Shown here: positions 35,121 to 46,413 of the stretch, one piece after another
Layout: every line of letters starts with the position of its first letter
Position numbering within the stretch: the stretch's first letter is position 1
Assembly (NCBI RefSeq): GCF_963678635.1
Contig: NC_087064.1
Span: 82,889,847 to 82,953,846 of the forward strand
Source: Symsagittifera roscoffensis
Lineage: Eukaryota; Xenacoelomorpha; Acoela; Convolutidae
Length of the DNA stretch: 64,000 nt
Reading direction: 5' to 3'
Notes under the pieces: model-generated
What the model was told of the DNA's origin: nothing
Databases searched by the model: none
What the model saw: only the letters and a program-made list of their open reading frames with translations
Translations under genes and position numbers: made by a program

Positions 35121-35674
35121 TTTTTTAAAAGCATTATTTCATGGGAACTTTGTCTGTTACCCTGTGAAACTGTAATTTACATTTTACGAAAGATTAGTAT
35201 ATTCCATGATATTTTGATTTTACATATATACATCACTTCTTTTGTGAAGTGATCGGAACAAAAAAAAACATAAATATTTGTATGAAATTTGGCTGCAATA
35301 TTGTACAAAATTCTGAAGAGGAGATTGCTTAAGAAACTATTCGTACGCAAATTGTTTGGTAGACGTAAAAACCGCAGAATTCAAAGAAAACGACCTCGAT
35401 GAAATTTTTGCGCTCTTCACTAGCTATACTATAAATCTGTTATACTATTTTAAATTTTTCGCTCAATTATAGTTCACTTCATAAGTATACTCATTCACTA
35501 ATGAAAAAAGGAGTCAGTTTTCGAGTAATTGAATTTGCTATGTTAGAGACGATAACGGTGATGACAATTGAAAACAAGGATAAGACTTTGGATGGGTTTT
35601 TTGTTCACGTTTGGTTTCGGAATAATTGGTTGCGCTGCAGTCGATTGGCCGTCGCTTTTCTTCAAAGAATTTGT
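35121..35674. other. Right flank of the array, no gene seen
   Basis: AT-rich unique sequence. The plus-strand frame 35501-35803 overlaps the minus-strand exon at 35675-35735 and is taken as a shadow. Confidence 0.4.
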
Positions 35675-36597
35675 TTACCAAGTGAGACAACCACATATTC
35701 TACCCATGTTTATCATGTCGTAATAGTTGTTGCTTCTGAAACAAACAGTTTGAAGTCATTCCATTTGTGGCTCTTTTTTCTCAAGCCGCCTCCTTACCCA
35801 TAAACAGTTTTTTTACGCAAAACGCGTTTTTGCTTAAATTGTTTTGCCTTTATGAACTTTTAAATTTGGCATGCAGTTTAACTCGGCATTCTACTGTGCG
35901 TTTTGGGTTCAGGTTTAACTTATGCAACATCACCAAATTATTACAAAATAGTTGTTCTTGTAACGTCTACCAATTTCCATCTTCCTAGCCTTTTAGATTA
36001 TTCTAATTATAATTGCTTCTATGTCTCAATGATGGATTCAACAATCGGTGAAAGCAGTCAGATTATTGAGGCTGAGGACATTTTTTTTTTTCAAAAAAGA
36101 AGGTATATTTTTCAAAAAAGAACCTGTAAACATTTCAGCAAAATGTTTTTGTTTTCTATTTTCATGATTCTATTTTTTATTTTTAAAAAAATTATAAAAA
36201 GGAGTAAAGTTTGCTGCAATAATCCATTGATTTTATTCTATTCGTTTTAAGAAATGCGTGAAAATAGTATCAAAATTCTAAAACAGCGTTTTTAATATAC
36301 AAAACTCGATTGGAATCAACAAAACATTTACTAGAGTTGACAGTTATGTAAAAGAGAAAATACGTGGTTGACGAGCTTATAAATTAAAGAGCGGTGCACT
36401 AACCCGAAATCGGAGAATCGCCATGGCTGGCAGTCGTTAATGCACTGCATGAAGTTACTCAGCTCGCCATCGGAGAAGTTGTCCATCCAACTTCTGGTGT
36501 AAACCCTTCCTGCATTTGCCCCGTGGTAATCAGGGCCCAAAAGGGTGAACACGAGGAGGGCATAAAGCAGCGCTGAGGTGATATTAATAGTCTGCAT
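35675..36597 (-). CDS. Small secreted cysteine-containing peptide, two exons
   Basis: Exon 1 is 36404-36597 and exon 2 is 35675-35735, with a 668-bp GT-AG intron (donor GTTAGT, acceptor TTTGTTTCAG) that keeps the frame. The 84-residue product starts with a signal peptide (hydrophobic ITSALLYALLVFTLL, likely cleavage after ANA at residue 29). The mature part of about 55 residues has C-INDC in exon 1 and ICGC in exon 2, giving CxxxC...CxC. The stop (TAA at 35675-35677) overlaps a possible donor GGTAAAC, so a further exon cannot be excluded. A TATAAAATC sequence lies only 16-24 bp upstream of the ATG, too close for a standard TATA box if this ATG is used. CxxxC and CxC recall CS-alpha-beta peptides or WSC-type domains, but two cysteine pairs are too few to name a family. 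Function unknown. Confidence 0.6.
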
Positions 36598-36621
36598 TTT
36601 GAGGAGTTGGTTGATTTTATA

Positions 36622-37249
36622 GATAACTTAATTTTGGTTGGTCAATGTGATGATAGTAGATTTGCGAACGGAAGCTTACCGTCTAAAATAATTTACAAGC
36701 AAGATGAAAAGTCCTAAACTGCCCCTAGGAGAGCCTTAATTTCTTCACCAATCCAGATAAGTTATTACAATAGCCTGTTGGTGACTACTTTTTATTATGT
36801 CACCTGCTGCCAATTTTTTAACCGTTGAAATTCAATAAAATAAAACTAGGGTCTTCATTTTATTTATTTTTTTTACTTTTGACTGGTGTGGTATTGTTTT
36901 TAGTTTTGTTTGCCACAGTTTACAAGCCCAGAAAAAAAATACGTTTAAAAACTCACAATCGCACAATAGTCACCGTCAATTTTTATAAAATTCTTGATAA
37001 TTGAGAAGCTTTGCATTTGCCTCAAGAACACAAAAATGAGGGGTATATATTTCTGAGAGCTGATTTTTGCTTGTTGACGGAGAGAAAATCTGCAGATTTT
37101 ATACGGCGACAAGAAAATGAAGATTAGTTCTCATTGCACAAGTCAAACGAATTCATAAATCAATTTTTTGTGACAAACATAATATTGGTAGATAATTTAT
37201 TACTTTTTCATATTAAATAACTTGGAAATGTCCAAGAATTAAGTGGCTT
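36622..37249. other. AT-rich DNA, no gene seen
   Basis: This is upstream of the small secreted peptide gene. No promoter elements beyond the TATA-like sequence at 36613-36621 could be assigned. Confidence 0.4.
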
Positions 37250-37401
37250 TGAGGCAGTGGATTGGATGATAGACTCGATTAAAAAACAAGGGCATATACT
37301 AAGCTATTAAAATAAAATCATAAATTTCAATATATACTTTCTTAGCTCAGTATTTTCTCGTGATGTTTTTTTTCCAGTCAATCATCCAATCCACTGCCTC
37401 A
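37250..37401. repeat. Perfect 21-bp inverted repeat, 152-bp hairpin element
   Basis: TGAGGCAGTGGATTGGATGA begins at 37250 and its exact reverse complement ends at 37401 (21-bp arms, 110-bp spacer). It is likely a very small nonautonomous element or an inverted duplication. Confidence 0.8.
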
Positions 37402-37803
37402 TTTTTAGAAATCTCTTGGCTAATTTTTTTATGAATATTATAATTATTCTCGGCTGTTGAGACCCCTGAAAACATATTAATAATCAGTCTGCCAAAAGTT
37501 GGGTCCTTTTTTAACTGTATGTGTAACGAGCTACTCTCATCAAAATCAGAATCACATTCAGAACCACAAAATTATTTATTAAAAATATCAAAATTCTATT
37601 TTAACTGTTTTTGGTGACAATTTTGACAAAAGAATGCGTGTTCTCGTTGCGGGCTTCCATTCAAATTTAGCATATTCTTATTGCCGTTAAAACATAATAT
37701 GACACATAACACGCCTTAAAAACCAATTTGAATTAGAGCGGCTGTGGGGTGAAAAATGGCACTAATGTCTAACTCCTGAAGCCCCCTAAAACCTACGGGG
37801 GCG

Positions 37804-38515
37804 TTCAACAGTGCCGAAAATGAAAAAGTGTTCAACAGTGCCGAAAACAGAAAATATTTGAAATTTTCGAGTTCTGCTTGCAAATTGGTAGCATTTTTTG
37901 AATACTGTTTCGTTTTGGAGCAAAAATTGACAAAAATTTGCCAATTGGCTGAGTTAATTGTTTGTTCAGAAAAATGTATGTGGCCGCGCTTGGGAAATTT
38001 GTGTTTGTTTAAGCGGCATCAATTAAAACGCCCATTTTTGACTTTTCAACTCCCGTTGATTTGTATTATATACCTGTCTACAATTTGGGAGTTGTAAAAA
38101 AAGGGGAAGCCTTTTAGCACACCAAATATACTAAAGTGATGCATGATTGATTGACAGACTCAAAAAGACACTCAGCCTTTGGGTCAAGTTCCCCCAATCA
38201 AGACAGTTTCCACGCAATTTGTCACCAAAACTATCACCTTCGAAAGCACAATAGTCTGAATTAGTGGCAAAACAAGGATCTACGCACACAAAAACATCTG
38301 TATTGAGTAGAAGCACAGCGGAGCAAGCGGTCACTAATCGCCAATGCCTCGTTTGAAATTGACATTCTGACTTGCTAATTGTTCTAACTCTACTAAAGAG
38401 GAGTGGTCTGCTAAAAAATTGGTATTCCAAAATCGCAAGAATAGTGTTCCAAGTAGTTTTTGGCACTGTTAAAGAATGATTTTTTTCAGAGTTGATGTAC
38501 TTCGGCACTGTTGGA
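37804..38515. mobile_element. TIR element of 0.7 kb with doubled terminal motifs
   Basis: The left end carries TTCAACAGTGCCGAAAA twice (37805 and 37832). The right end carries the reverse complement twice, as TTCGGCACTGTTGGA (38501-38515) and TGGCACTGTTAA (38461-38472). Such duplicated terminal/subterminal motifs are typical of a DNA transposon's transposase binding sites. No clear target duplication is seen. The interior holds a plus frame (37828-38097) and a minus frame (38131-38508), neither with recognised transposase motifs. Confidence 0.6.
38131..38508 (-). CDS. Hypothetical frame inside the TIR element
   Basis: A 125-codon open frame beginning close to the right inverted repeat. Its second half has five cysteines (for example VCVDPCFATNSDYCAF and GNCLDWGN). 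No family is recognised and no splice sites are obvious. It may be element-encoded, a captured exon or chance. Confidence 0.25.
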   Translation of the reverse strand: MPKYINSEKNHSLTVPKTTWNTILAILEYQFFSRPLLFSRVRTISKSECQFQTRHWRLVTACSAVLLLNTDVFVCVDPCFATNSDYCAFEGDSFGDKLRGNCLDWGNLTQRLSVFLSLSINHASL

Positions 38516-39439
38516 CTGCCCGAATCCCGCTAGATAATTAAACTTGAGCAGCTAATCAGAAAATATGTATGGAAAAGTAATTATGCAACTTTAAATCAAA
38601 AATTCACTATATGTAAGAAAACTGTCAACAGGAAAAACATCAGTCCGAGTTAAAGGCTCACAAATCACAGTAATTTTTGAAGTAATATAATTTAGTGACA
38701 TCCCGTAAATGTGAAAAAATAGAAGTATTGCCGCATGCACAAGTTTAAAAAATGATTGGCTTTTTGATGAGAAAGTTGCACACAATTTTTTGATAACAAC
38801 GATTAAATTAAATAAACTCAAACATAAAAATAATTCTTAAAATTTGAAAAAAAAATTTTACAGTTATTTGCAAAAAAAAGTTTAGGTTGTTTTTCAGTAA
38901 AGGGCGATTGAATTAGCAAACAAATGTGACACATGAAAAAATAGTGGCTAGAATAAAAAAACGAAAGATTGTTAAATTAAAAATGGGTCAGAGAAAGTTC
39001 AACGGCAAAGGATGAATGAATTGAAATTCAAAAATGAAGATAAGTTCTTAAAAATTGAAAGAACCTTTTTTCCAAAATTTTTTTTGCATAAATTTTAGTC
39101 ACTTTTAAGTGATGGGCTGTTTCGTCATTGATCTGGATTCGAAATGCTCACAAACCAAAAACGAACAACAAGTAGAATGCTCATAGATCTATTGAATGTA
39201 TATAAATTACTGACCTATCAGAAATGTTAATAAAAATAAGTTAATTTTGGGAGGGCTTTTACATATTTCTACTTTTGATCTCTACGATTTTTAACGGGTC
39301 AAAACGGGTTAAAAATTTTCATTCCCATAGTTCCTTACCACTTTGCCATATTTCTTTCACCCTTCCTGAAGCTGTCGCAATCAAAACAAAATGTTTTTGA
39401 GATCAACGCTCAACGCAATATTGTAAAACGCGCCGATAT
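38516..39439. other. AT-rich DNA, no gene seen
   Basis: Nothing supportable was found; the small minus-strand frame 38591-38821 has no recognisable features. Confidence 0.4.
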
Positions 39440-39845
39440 ATTGTGACGATCTAGTCGGCTTTTTTTTTCGTTAGGTAGTTTAAATAGATTTTTCCTGATC
39501 TCGCATTGCACTAAAAAGACTCTGTTTTGGCCAATTTTTTGCGCCGCAGCCAAAATTTTAAAAAACTGACCAAAAAGGCGTTTTCAAGCTATTTTGGAAA
39601 ACTTTGACAAAAAAATCGCGTTTTTTTTGGCGCGCACTCCTTCGAAATTAGTACATCTTGGCGTCAAAGGCGCCTTTAAGAAAATTTAGGGTCCGCCAGC
39701 CAGAAATGGATATCTCAAAATAGTACAAATGGGCGACCCCTTGGCTCGGCATGGGGTCGCATTCCTGAGGAGGGGGATAGGGGGGGGGGGACTAGGCGGA
39801 GAGAAAGGGGCGTTCGCCCCCGCCTCCTTCTAAATCCGCCCCTGG
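39440..39845 (+). repeat. Dispersed repeat R, copy 2
   Basis: Homologous to 52590-52915 (same strand) and 5105-5470 (opposite strand). It ends in a G-rich tract and CTAAATCCGCCCCTG, which read on the minus strand is CAGGGGCGGATTTAG, a terminus often seen in hAT-type MITEs. Shared internal landmarks are TTTGCGCCGCAG, GGCGCCTTTAAGAAAATTTA and ATGGATATCTCAAAATAGTA. Confidence 0.72.
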
Positions 39846-41243
39846 ATATATGAATTGTTTTTAACAAAATAGTTTTTCCGCACAAAATCAAGTACCAGAA
39901 ATAATCATCGGAGTGGGTCGAGTGATGTACCAAATTCAAGCCCTTTCAATTGTGATTCAAACAAAAATAAAAAAAATATTAAAGGTTTGCGATAGCTTAT
40001 TTCAGCTTATTTTTAACCCGTAAAAACTTAGTTTTAATCGAGTAAATTGAGTTTCCGGAGTTTTTCAGCGTCATTTTGGGAAAAGAAAGATCCAAAAGCT
40101 CAAAAAATTTCTACAAAAATTTTGAACTTTTTTAGAAATTTTTTAATGATTTTTTTTTTGGTTTTCTTGTTTTTCTGCAAAGAATGTAGTCCAATTTGCT
40201 CATTTTATTATGACTATCAAATTTGCCAAAATTCTATTGTTTCGATGAGATTTTTTTATCACACTGAGCAGAAAAAAACGACACTAGTTTCGAAAAACTT
40301 GTTTTGGTTCGTTTTAAGACTATGGTCGGAGTATTCTGTGCTACTTGCACAGTATCCGGCTATTCGTGTTTTTTTTTGCATTTGTACACCTAAAAGGAAC
40401 ATAAAGTCAGGAGTTATTTACACTTGATTTTCTAATCAATGAGAATCGTTTATCTTTGTTAAATGAAAATCTGGCATATAGAAAAAAAAGGTATGGAATG
40501 ACTGAACAACTTTCAAAATTTTCAAAGAAATTTGTTCGATGCAAGGTCATAGGGCAACCAAAAAAAACGTTCGCCCTGATTTGAGATCATCTGTACAATT
40601 TTATTAAAATCTTATATCACAAGATTTCTCTTCAGTTTAAAAATTTAGCTCGGAAATCCATTGATGCATTGCTTGCGTTATCTCAAAAATACGAGATCCG
40701 CTTTTTGGAATTACTAATGAAAAATTTAAGTGGTTAAAAATCCATTTACCAGATCAAATTATTTACACGAGGTCACCGGTTGATTCCTACCGAGAAAGGA
40801 AATGAATTTCGATCTGCAAATACAGACCATAGAGGTATTGGTACTAGGCACAATCAATAATCACCTAACTGATCCACTATGTGCATTTATAGAGTATATT
40901 TTGTAATGACTATATTTGGTTTAGGTATTTATTCAATTTAAAAAATCAACATTTAGCCAGCAGCACTCACGTCGCGCTCGCGCTCCATAGAACAAAATCC
41001 GTTAATTTAAGTGTTCGGATAAAAACCTTTCCGAAGTTCGTAAGGAAAAATAGTACGTAAAAGGAAAGCTATTTTTGCTGAGCCAATCACCCAAATTTTC
41101 AGTTTTTACAAAAGCTTTTAATTAAAAAAAAACTGTCTGAATTGTCAAGACAAAGAGGCAAAGTGATTCAAGGGGGCGAAGAACGCAAAATGAGATGCCT
41201 TGAAAGTTAGTCAAAAACAACCCGGTAGATTTAGAAGATTGAC
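39846..41243. other. AT-rich DNA, no supported gene
   Basis: A 126-codon plus frame at 40047-40427 is low-complexity and hydrophobic without family motifs; I do not call it. Confidence 0.4.
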
Positions 41244-41964
41244 CCGGGTTGACCTCCATACACCGAAAATGCTTATCATACAATTCCATATATCAAATGT
41301 ATGGAACAATGCTTGTCATACAATTTTCATACAATTGCGAAAATTGGTTGAAAAAGATTAAACTAATTTCTGCGGCTGTTGGAGTCTAATAAACCAGTCT
41401 GGTGATGATAAACCGAGGTTTTTGTTTTTTGAAAAAAGTGCTTATCATATAATTCCCATATATGGAAATTGTATGACTAGCAATTTTTGATGGCGACAAA
41501 AACGCCTACTTCTTTTGTATGACATGTTTGTGTATGCCTTGATTACTGTCTGATAATTATAAAATTCAAATTTTAAAAAGTCATCGTTGAAAAGTTTTGC
41601 CAAAAATGAAAAGTTTGTTACGTTACTTTCGTTATATACTTTGTGAAAGACAGCTCTGAGACATTTGAGGTCGTTTTCTATGCATAGTAAATGCAAAAAC
41701 GTCTAATTTTTGGTGCTTCGAGTAAACCAAGATCTTGGTCAGTTGCGTTCGGTTACGAAAACATCCCAAAATTTTTCAGAAATTAGGTTTAAAAAAAATT
41801 AATTTTTTGGTTTATGGAAAAATACTTGTAATACAGTTTTGATATCTAGAAAAATAGTTATCATAGAGATTTCATACAACTTTCTGTACATAAGGAATTG
41901 TATGGAACTGTATGGCAGGAAAATTTTTATATATGGAAATGATAAGAAGCTTTGGTCAACCTGG
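41244..41964. repeat. Inverted-repeat element of about 0.72 kb with internal motif repeats
   Basis: The left end GGGTTGACC...GCTTATCATACAATTCC (41244-41292) matches, in reverse complement, the right end GGAAATGATAAG..TTTGGTCAACCT (41933-41964). The interior repeats degenerate (C)TTATCATACAATT(T/C)C and ATATATGGAA motifs in both orientations near 41271, 41312, 41440, 41850 and 41900. It is a likely foldback-type transposon. Confidence 0.6.
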
Positions 41965-43762
41965 GGAGGTTTGGAAGTTCAAAGATAACATTTTTTAGAC
42001 TTTTTTGTAGCGGCGAACTTACCGCCTCTGTAGATAGTCCAAATGTGTAGCTAGTTTATCCTCAAAATCACAAAAAATTAAAACTTGTTTATAGACAAGC
42101 TAACACTTTTTGGATCAACCGTAAAATTTTTTTGATCAACCTTTTTGGATCAATTTAGGGGGGATAAAACAGTAATTCAGAGGGCAAATTGAATTGATGA
42201 TCCATTTAATCAAAAATCAAAAATGAACAAATATGAACAAAAAATGGGTTAATTAACAGTATAATTTGTTATTCCTTATGAAAAATGTTCTCCAGCATTA
42301 TATTCTGCGCTTTTGTTTGAAAAGAACATTTTATACGATATGATTTTTCAAACTTAATACGTGGCTATGAGGCGATTCTAAGGTAGGTTAATTAGGGGTG
42401 GGCGGGGAGAGATTGTTCGATTGATCCTATTTGTTGTTAAAGTGACTCTGTAGATATACGTTTTGGTCGGCTGGAAATGTTCGCTGCCTGAATTTATTAG
42501 TGTTGACAAAATTTTTAAATTTCTATTAGGTTTTTCATCTCACAGCGTAATTAACACAGCTGTTTAATGAGTAAAAACTTCGTTTTTTGTTTCATCTTAC
42601 CTGAAATTTGCCTAGATGTCTAAATTGAGCTCGATAAGCAGAGATAATGGCGTAAAGAAGTGACGAAATGTCGGAAAAGTAGATAATAAGAAGGAAGTTG
42701 CTAAATTTAGGGAAGCTAAGCCTCAACATTTGATTTTTTTGTCAAATTAGGCCATTGCAAAATTATCAGCTATTTCAGGTTTTAATTATTGTTAAAAATT
42801 TAGGAGCTTTACGGACTGATTGCTTGATCCAAACTTCTAGGTAATCAGAAAATAGATACATAATGTGTATAAATTTTACGTTTTTAATCGGTGATTTTAA
42901 AATTTTTTTATTGTCTCTGAATAAAATAGTTGTTAGCACTTACTGGCATGGTATTTCATGGCTCGGGCAATTTTGCTTCTTGGAGGCTTTTTGGCATAGT
43001 ATTTTCTGAAATGAAAGATTTTGGTTTTTTTACACCCATATTAAATGTTTTTCCTACTCATTGTATTTTCAACAAAACATTTCAAAAACTATCTCATGCC
43101 AAGAAAAATTGACCTGTTTTGCAGTTTTGTCTTAAAGATAACAAAGAGCGGACGGATTAAGCGAAAAACTGACGAGCAGTTTTCAATTAAATCATAAGTT
43201 ATTTTTGCTAGATTGAACGATTTAGCTACATATTTTGAAAGGTTCGGTTTCTATTGGCGAAACACAAATCCCATGTGAAGTAAGAATCCAATGCATGTGT
43301 TGCAATGATAAATTCTTCAGCAGAAAATTTTTGAAAAAAAAAACATTTTTGCTCGTATTAGGTTGAAGCCCTGAATAATCAGACTTGCGTTTTTCGGATT
43401 TTTTAAATCAAAGTTCATTTTTCTGTGATATATTTTAAACTGCACTTAAAATTTCAAATGAATAATCCTGTATCAATTTGAAATTTTGTGATCATTTCAA
43501 AGTTTGAGATTTATGTTGCTTGTGAATTTACTTTTTAAAAAAATTATCAAGTTTTTTGGCTAAAATCATCAATAACAATTACTTTAACACCAAACTTTTT
43601 TGTACTCATTGAATTAAATGTTAATTAAATAAACTTATTAAGCGTACATTTTGGGCCGAAATGATACAGCTTTTAAACATTCTATCTTTCAAAAGAGATA
43701 GAGCTAAAAGTGACAACTATAATTGTATCAAAATTATAACTACGGCTATAGTGCCTATTAAC
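41965..43762. other. AT-rich DNA, no gene seen
   Basis: No supportable features. The small frame 42930-43112 is unremarkable. Confidence 0.4.
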
Positions 43763-43768
43763 GATATT

Positions 43769-43958
43769 GGGACCAAGTTAACATCCTCCCCCCCCCCAAT
43801 CCGTTCAGAGGGAGGATGTTAACTTGGTTTTGAGTTCGAACTTTCAGCCAATCAGAATAGAGCATTTTACACGCAGCGCTTATCAAAATTTATTTAAATT
43901 CAACGCTGGGGTGGAGGATCTTAACTTCTATTTGGAGGGGGGATGTTAATTTGATCCC
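43769..43958. mobile_element. MITE with 18-bp TIR and 6-bp target duplication
   Basis: The left TIR GGGACCAAGTTAACATCC (43769-43786) and right TIR GGATGTTAATTTGATCCC (43941-43958) are inverted copies with two mismatches. GATATT flanks both sides (43763-43768 and 43959-43964) as target duplication. Inside, CCAAGTTAACATCCTCC (43773) is repeated inverted at 43811-43827, which makes a nested hairpin next to a C10 tract. The 190-bp element has no coding capacity. Confidence 0.85.
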
Positions 43959-43964
43959 GATATT

Positions 43965-45799
43965 GAATCCTAACTGGGCAAGATTTTTCCTTGGCGGAGC
44001 TTTGTGCAATTTGGATGTAATTGTGGCCAAGCTCACTTGCACCTTAGAAATTCAAAATACTCGATTATCTCAGTATTTGCATCTGCCCTACAGAAGGCTA
44101 GTCAAAAAAACTTTTTTGCGATAAGTGTCCTTTTTTTCGACCAAACAAAATCGTGGCCGAAAAAAACTTTGTTTTCGACAGAGTTCGACCCAGTAAAATT
44201 TATTTCAAATAATTTCAATAAGAACCAACAGATAAACGCGAAGTGGGAGGAATCTGCAGCTTGTTAAAGTTGAATATTGAAGAAATTTCTTTTGCGAAAA
44301 ATTGTACAAAATGAAATTTGTACAAAGTTAAAGATGTTATACGGTTCTTTAACTTGGGGCATCTACGTGAAAGGCTCAGTTTGATATAATTGTCTAATTG
44401 TTTTTTTGTAATTTTTGATAGGCCGAATAGATACAAAGTATACATGTTTTTGTTATAAAATGTTGGCTTCGCATCTACTGAAACAAAAACAGTTTATTAA
44501 TTCTGGTTAAACACCAAGCAACTTTTGTTGTTCCCACTTTCGAAGAAAACGGAATATTTCTGATCGGTGTGGTTTTATTTTAGTCAGTCAATTTTCACCG
44601 ATCGAAATAATAGTTTTCAACAAAAATTTTTTAAACTTCATTGAAGATATCGACTTTCTGAGTTCAAATATAAATAGATTTCTTACCTCCGATTATTTTT
44701 TAAAAAGTTCTGCGGGTTTGAAAATTGCCAAATTGGCCATATTCTGGACTAAATTATGCGCGCTTTGAAGTGCCTATTCATGGGAGGCGGAGCTAAAAGC
44801 AGAAGGGTCCAAAAGCAGAATGGGTCCAAGAGCAGTAAAACGGAAAAAAATTAACTCTTATTGATTAATACGGGCTAATTGATAAAAAACAATTATTATA
44901 ATCGTCAATAATACCAAGAAAATGAATAAAAAATAAGTAGATTAACATAACGCATTTTCGACCAATCAGATTTCAGCAAAGTTAGAATTCTCTAGCGCTT
45001 ATTAACGGCTTTTATTAATAGGGGTGGCAATTCTTGAGTAAATTCTAAAGGGAGGGTGATTGTTAAGAAGATCCGCCTTTTGTTTTGTCAGATCTCAACC
45101 AAATTTGAGAAATGCATCATAAAAATTTAGTTTTTTCTATTCGATATGGATCATCACTGTAACAATTGATACTAGCAGTTTGATTTCAACGTTTTCCCGC
45201 TCTGCAAAAAGCAACTTTTCAATAATACTTTTTGTTCTATTCTTGGTTACATTGGAATCAGAATAAATGTACTTACTAGTTGGATACTGTTTACAAGAAA
45301 TTGACGACTGAATGACGGCTGACACAAAGTCTGACTGTGATTAGGCGTCAATAGTTAATTGCTATCTTACCAACGATTCGATTAATCAATCCGTTATCGC
45401 AGGTGCTGTTACCGCAATTACTTTTATTTTTGAGCTGAAGTTTCCGATTGGTAACTCTGAAATCAGTAGATAAAAAAAAACAATGACCAGACTACGATGT
45501 GAGGATAATTTGTGTTGCCAAATTTTCAAGCCAATTAAGCTTCGATGGACTAGATGGCCTAGTTGGTCCCAAAGGAATATTCACTATAATAGAAGAAGTG
45601 ACATAAGAATTACTTTTCTATGCCATTTTCTCATGAGATCAATTATAGAAATCACGGAAGAAATTGAACAAAGTGAAAAGCTTTTAGGCTAAAATTACTT
45701 CATCTTTGGTTAATCCCGATTATATTGTACAGATTAAGTGAGTAAATGAGAAAAGTGCATTTCACTAAATAATTTTTGTTTTGCTGACCCTTGTAGTGT
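43965..45799. other. AT-rich DNA, no supported gene
   Basis: A short collagen-like Gly-X-Y run (GLDGLVGPKG) is readable at about 45552-45582 in one frame, which stays open for about 25 codons only; it is likely chance or a decayed exon. Nothing else was recognised. Confidence 0.35.
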
Positions 45800-46413
45800 T
45801 CACGCCAAGCTCCAGTTTTTCAGCGTAAAATCAAGATCACTAATTGATCGCTCGGCGCGCTCAGATTTCTCATCAACTCTTTCATCCGACTCGACTGCAA
45901 ATGTCAAGCTTATGGGATCGCTGCAAGAATCAAGTCAAAAACAATGGTTCTTAATGCTATTGACATGATTCTTGCACCGATGTTCGTTATCCCATATGCT
46001 TAACATTGACATCAGTTTCTCCAGTTTTTGCTCATCAGTTGCGTTACATTTTAATCGATCTCTTGAGTTTCCAAGTGCTTTTTCATAACTTAATTCCCAA
46101 TTCCGTATGGAGGATTCCTTCATCAGATTTTCTGACGCGGCTCTTACAGATTTAATCGCTAGTTCTTACCTGTTCGCATCTGCCCAACTGCTAGCGATAG
46201 TTTAAGTTTCTGACGATTTTGATCTTTCACTGCATCCAAAAAAAAGAACACTATTCCTCCGGAAGTGACACTTTTGGCTACAAAAGAAGCATCTAGCCCC
46301 AATTTGGGTATCAATCCGCTGTAGAACACGAACTTGTCTACGTAATCAAAGTCACCTTCACTGGGGACATATCCTCGACTCTCCATGCTTTGTCTGTATA
46401 GTGTGCAATTGTT
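45800..46413 (-). CDS. Unrecognised gene, three 3' exons with very short introns
   Basis: Exons at 46170-46413, 45978-46131 and 45800-45920. The introns are 38 bp (46132-46169, GTAAGAACTA...GCGTCAG) and 57 bp (45921-45977, GTGCAAG...TTCTTGCAG). Both are GT-AG and phase-consistent, giving a 172-residue C-terminal part ending LKNWSLA. The first visible exon starts after an acceptor (TATCAATAG) at 46414, so upstream exons are missing. An ATG at 46386 could instead be the start. The product is mixed charged and hydrophobic, with a short hydrophobic segment (GGIVFFFLDAV), several acidic helical stretches and few cysteines. I do not recognise a family. Confidence 0.62.

Noticed and set aside
35501-35803. 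100-codon plus frame
   Set aside because: It overlaps the minus-strand exon at 35675-35735, which has phase-matched splice sites and joins a signal-peptide exon.
40047-40427. 126-codon plus frame
   Set aside because: Low-complexity Phe/Lys/Ile-rich translation of AT-rich DNA, without motifs, splice sites or homologous copies in the window.
45552-45615. Collagen-like Gly-X-Y run
   Set aside because: It is only about four triplets in a frame that soon stops; chance is likely.
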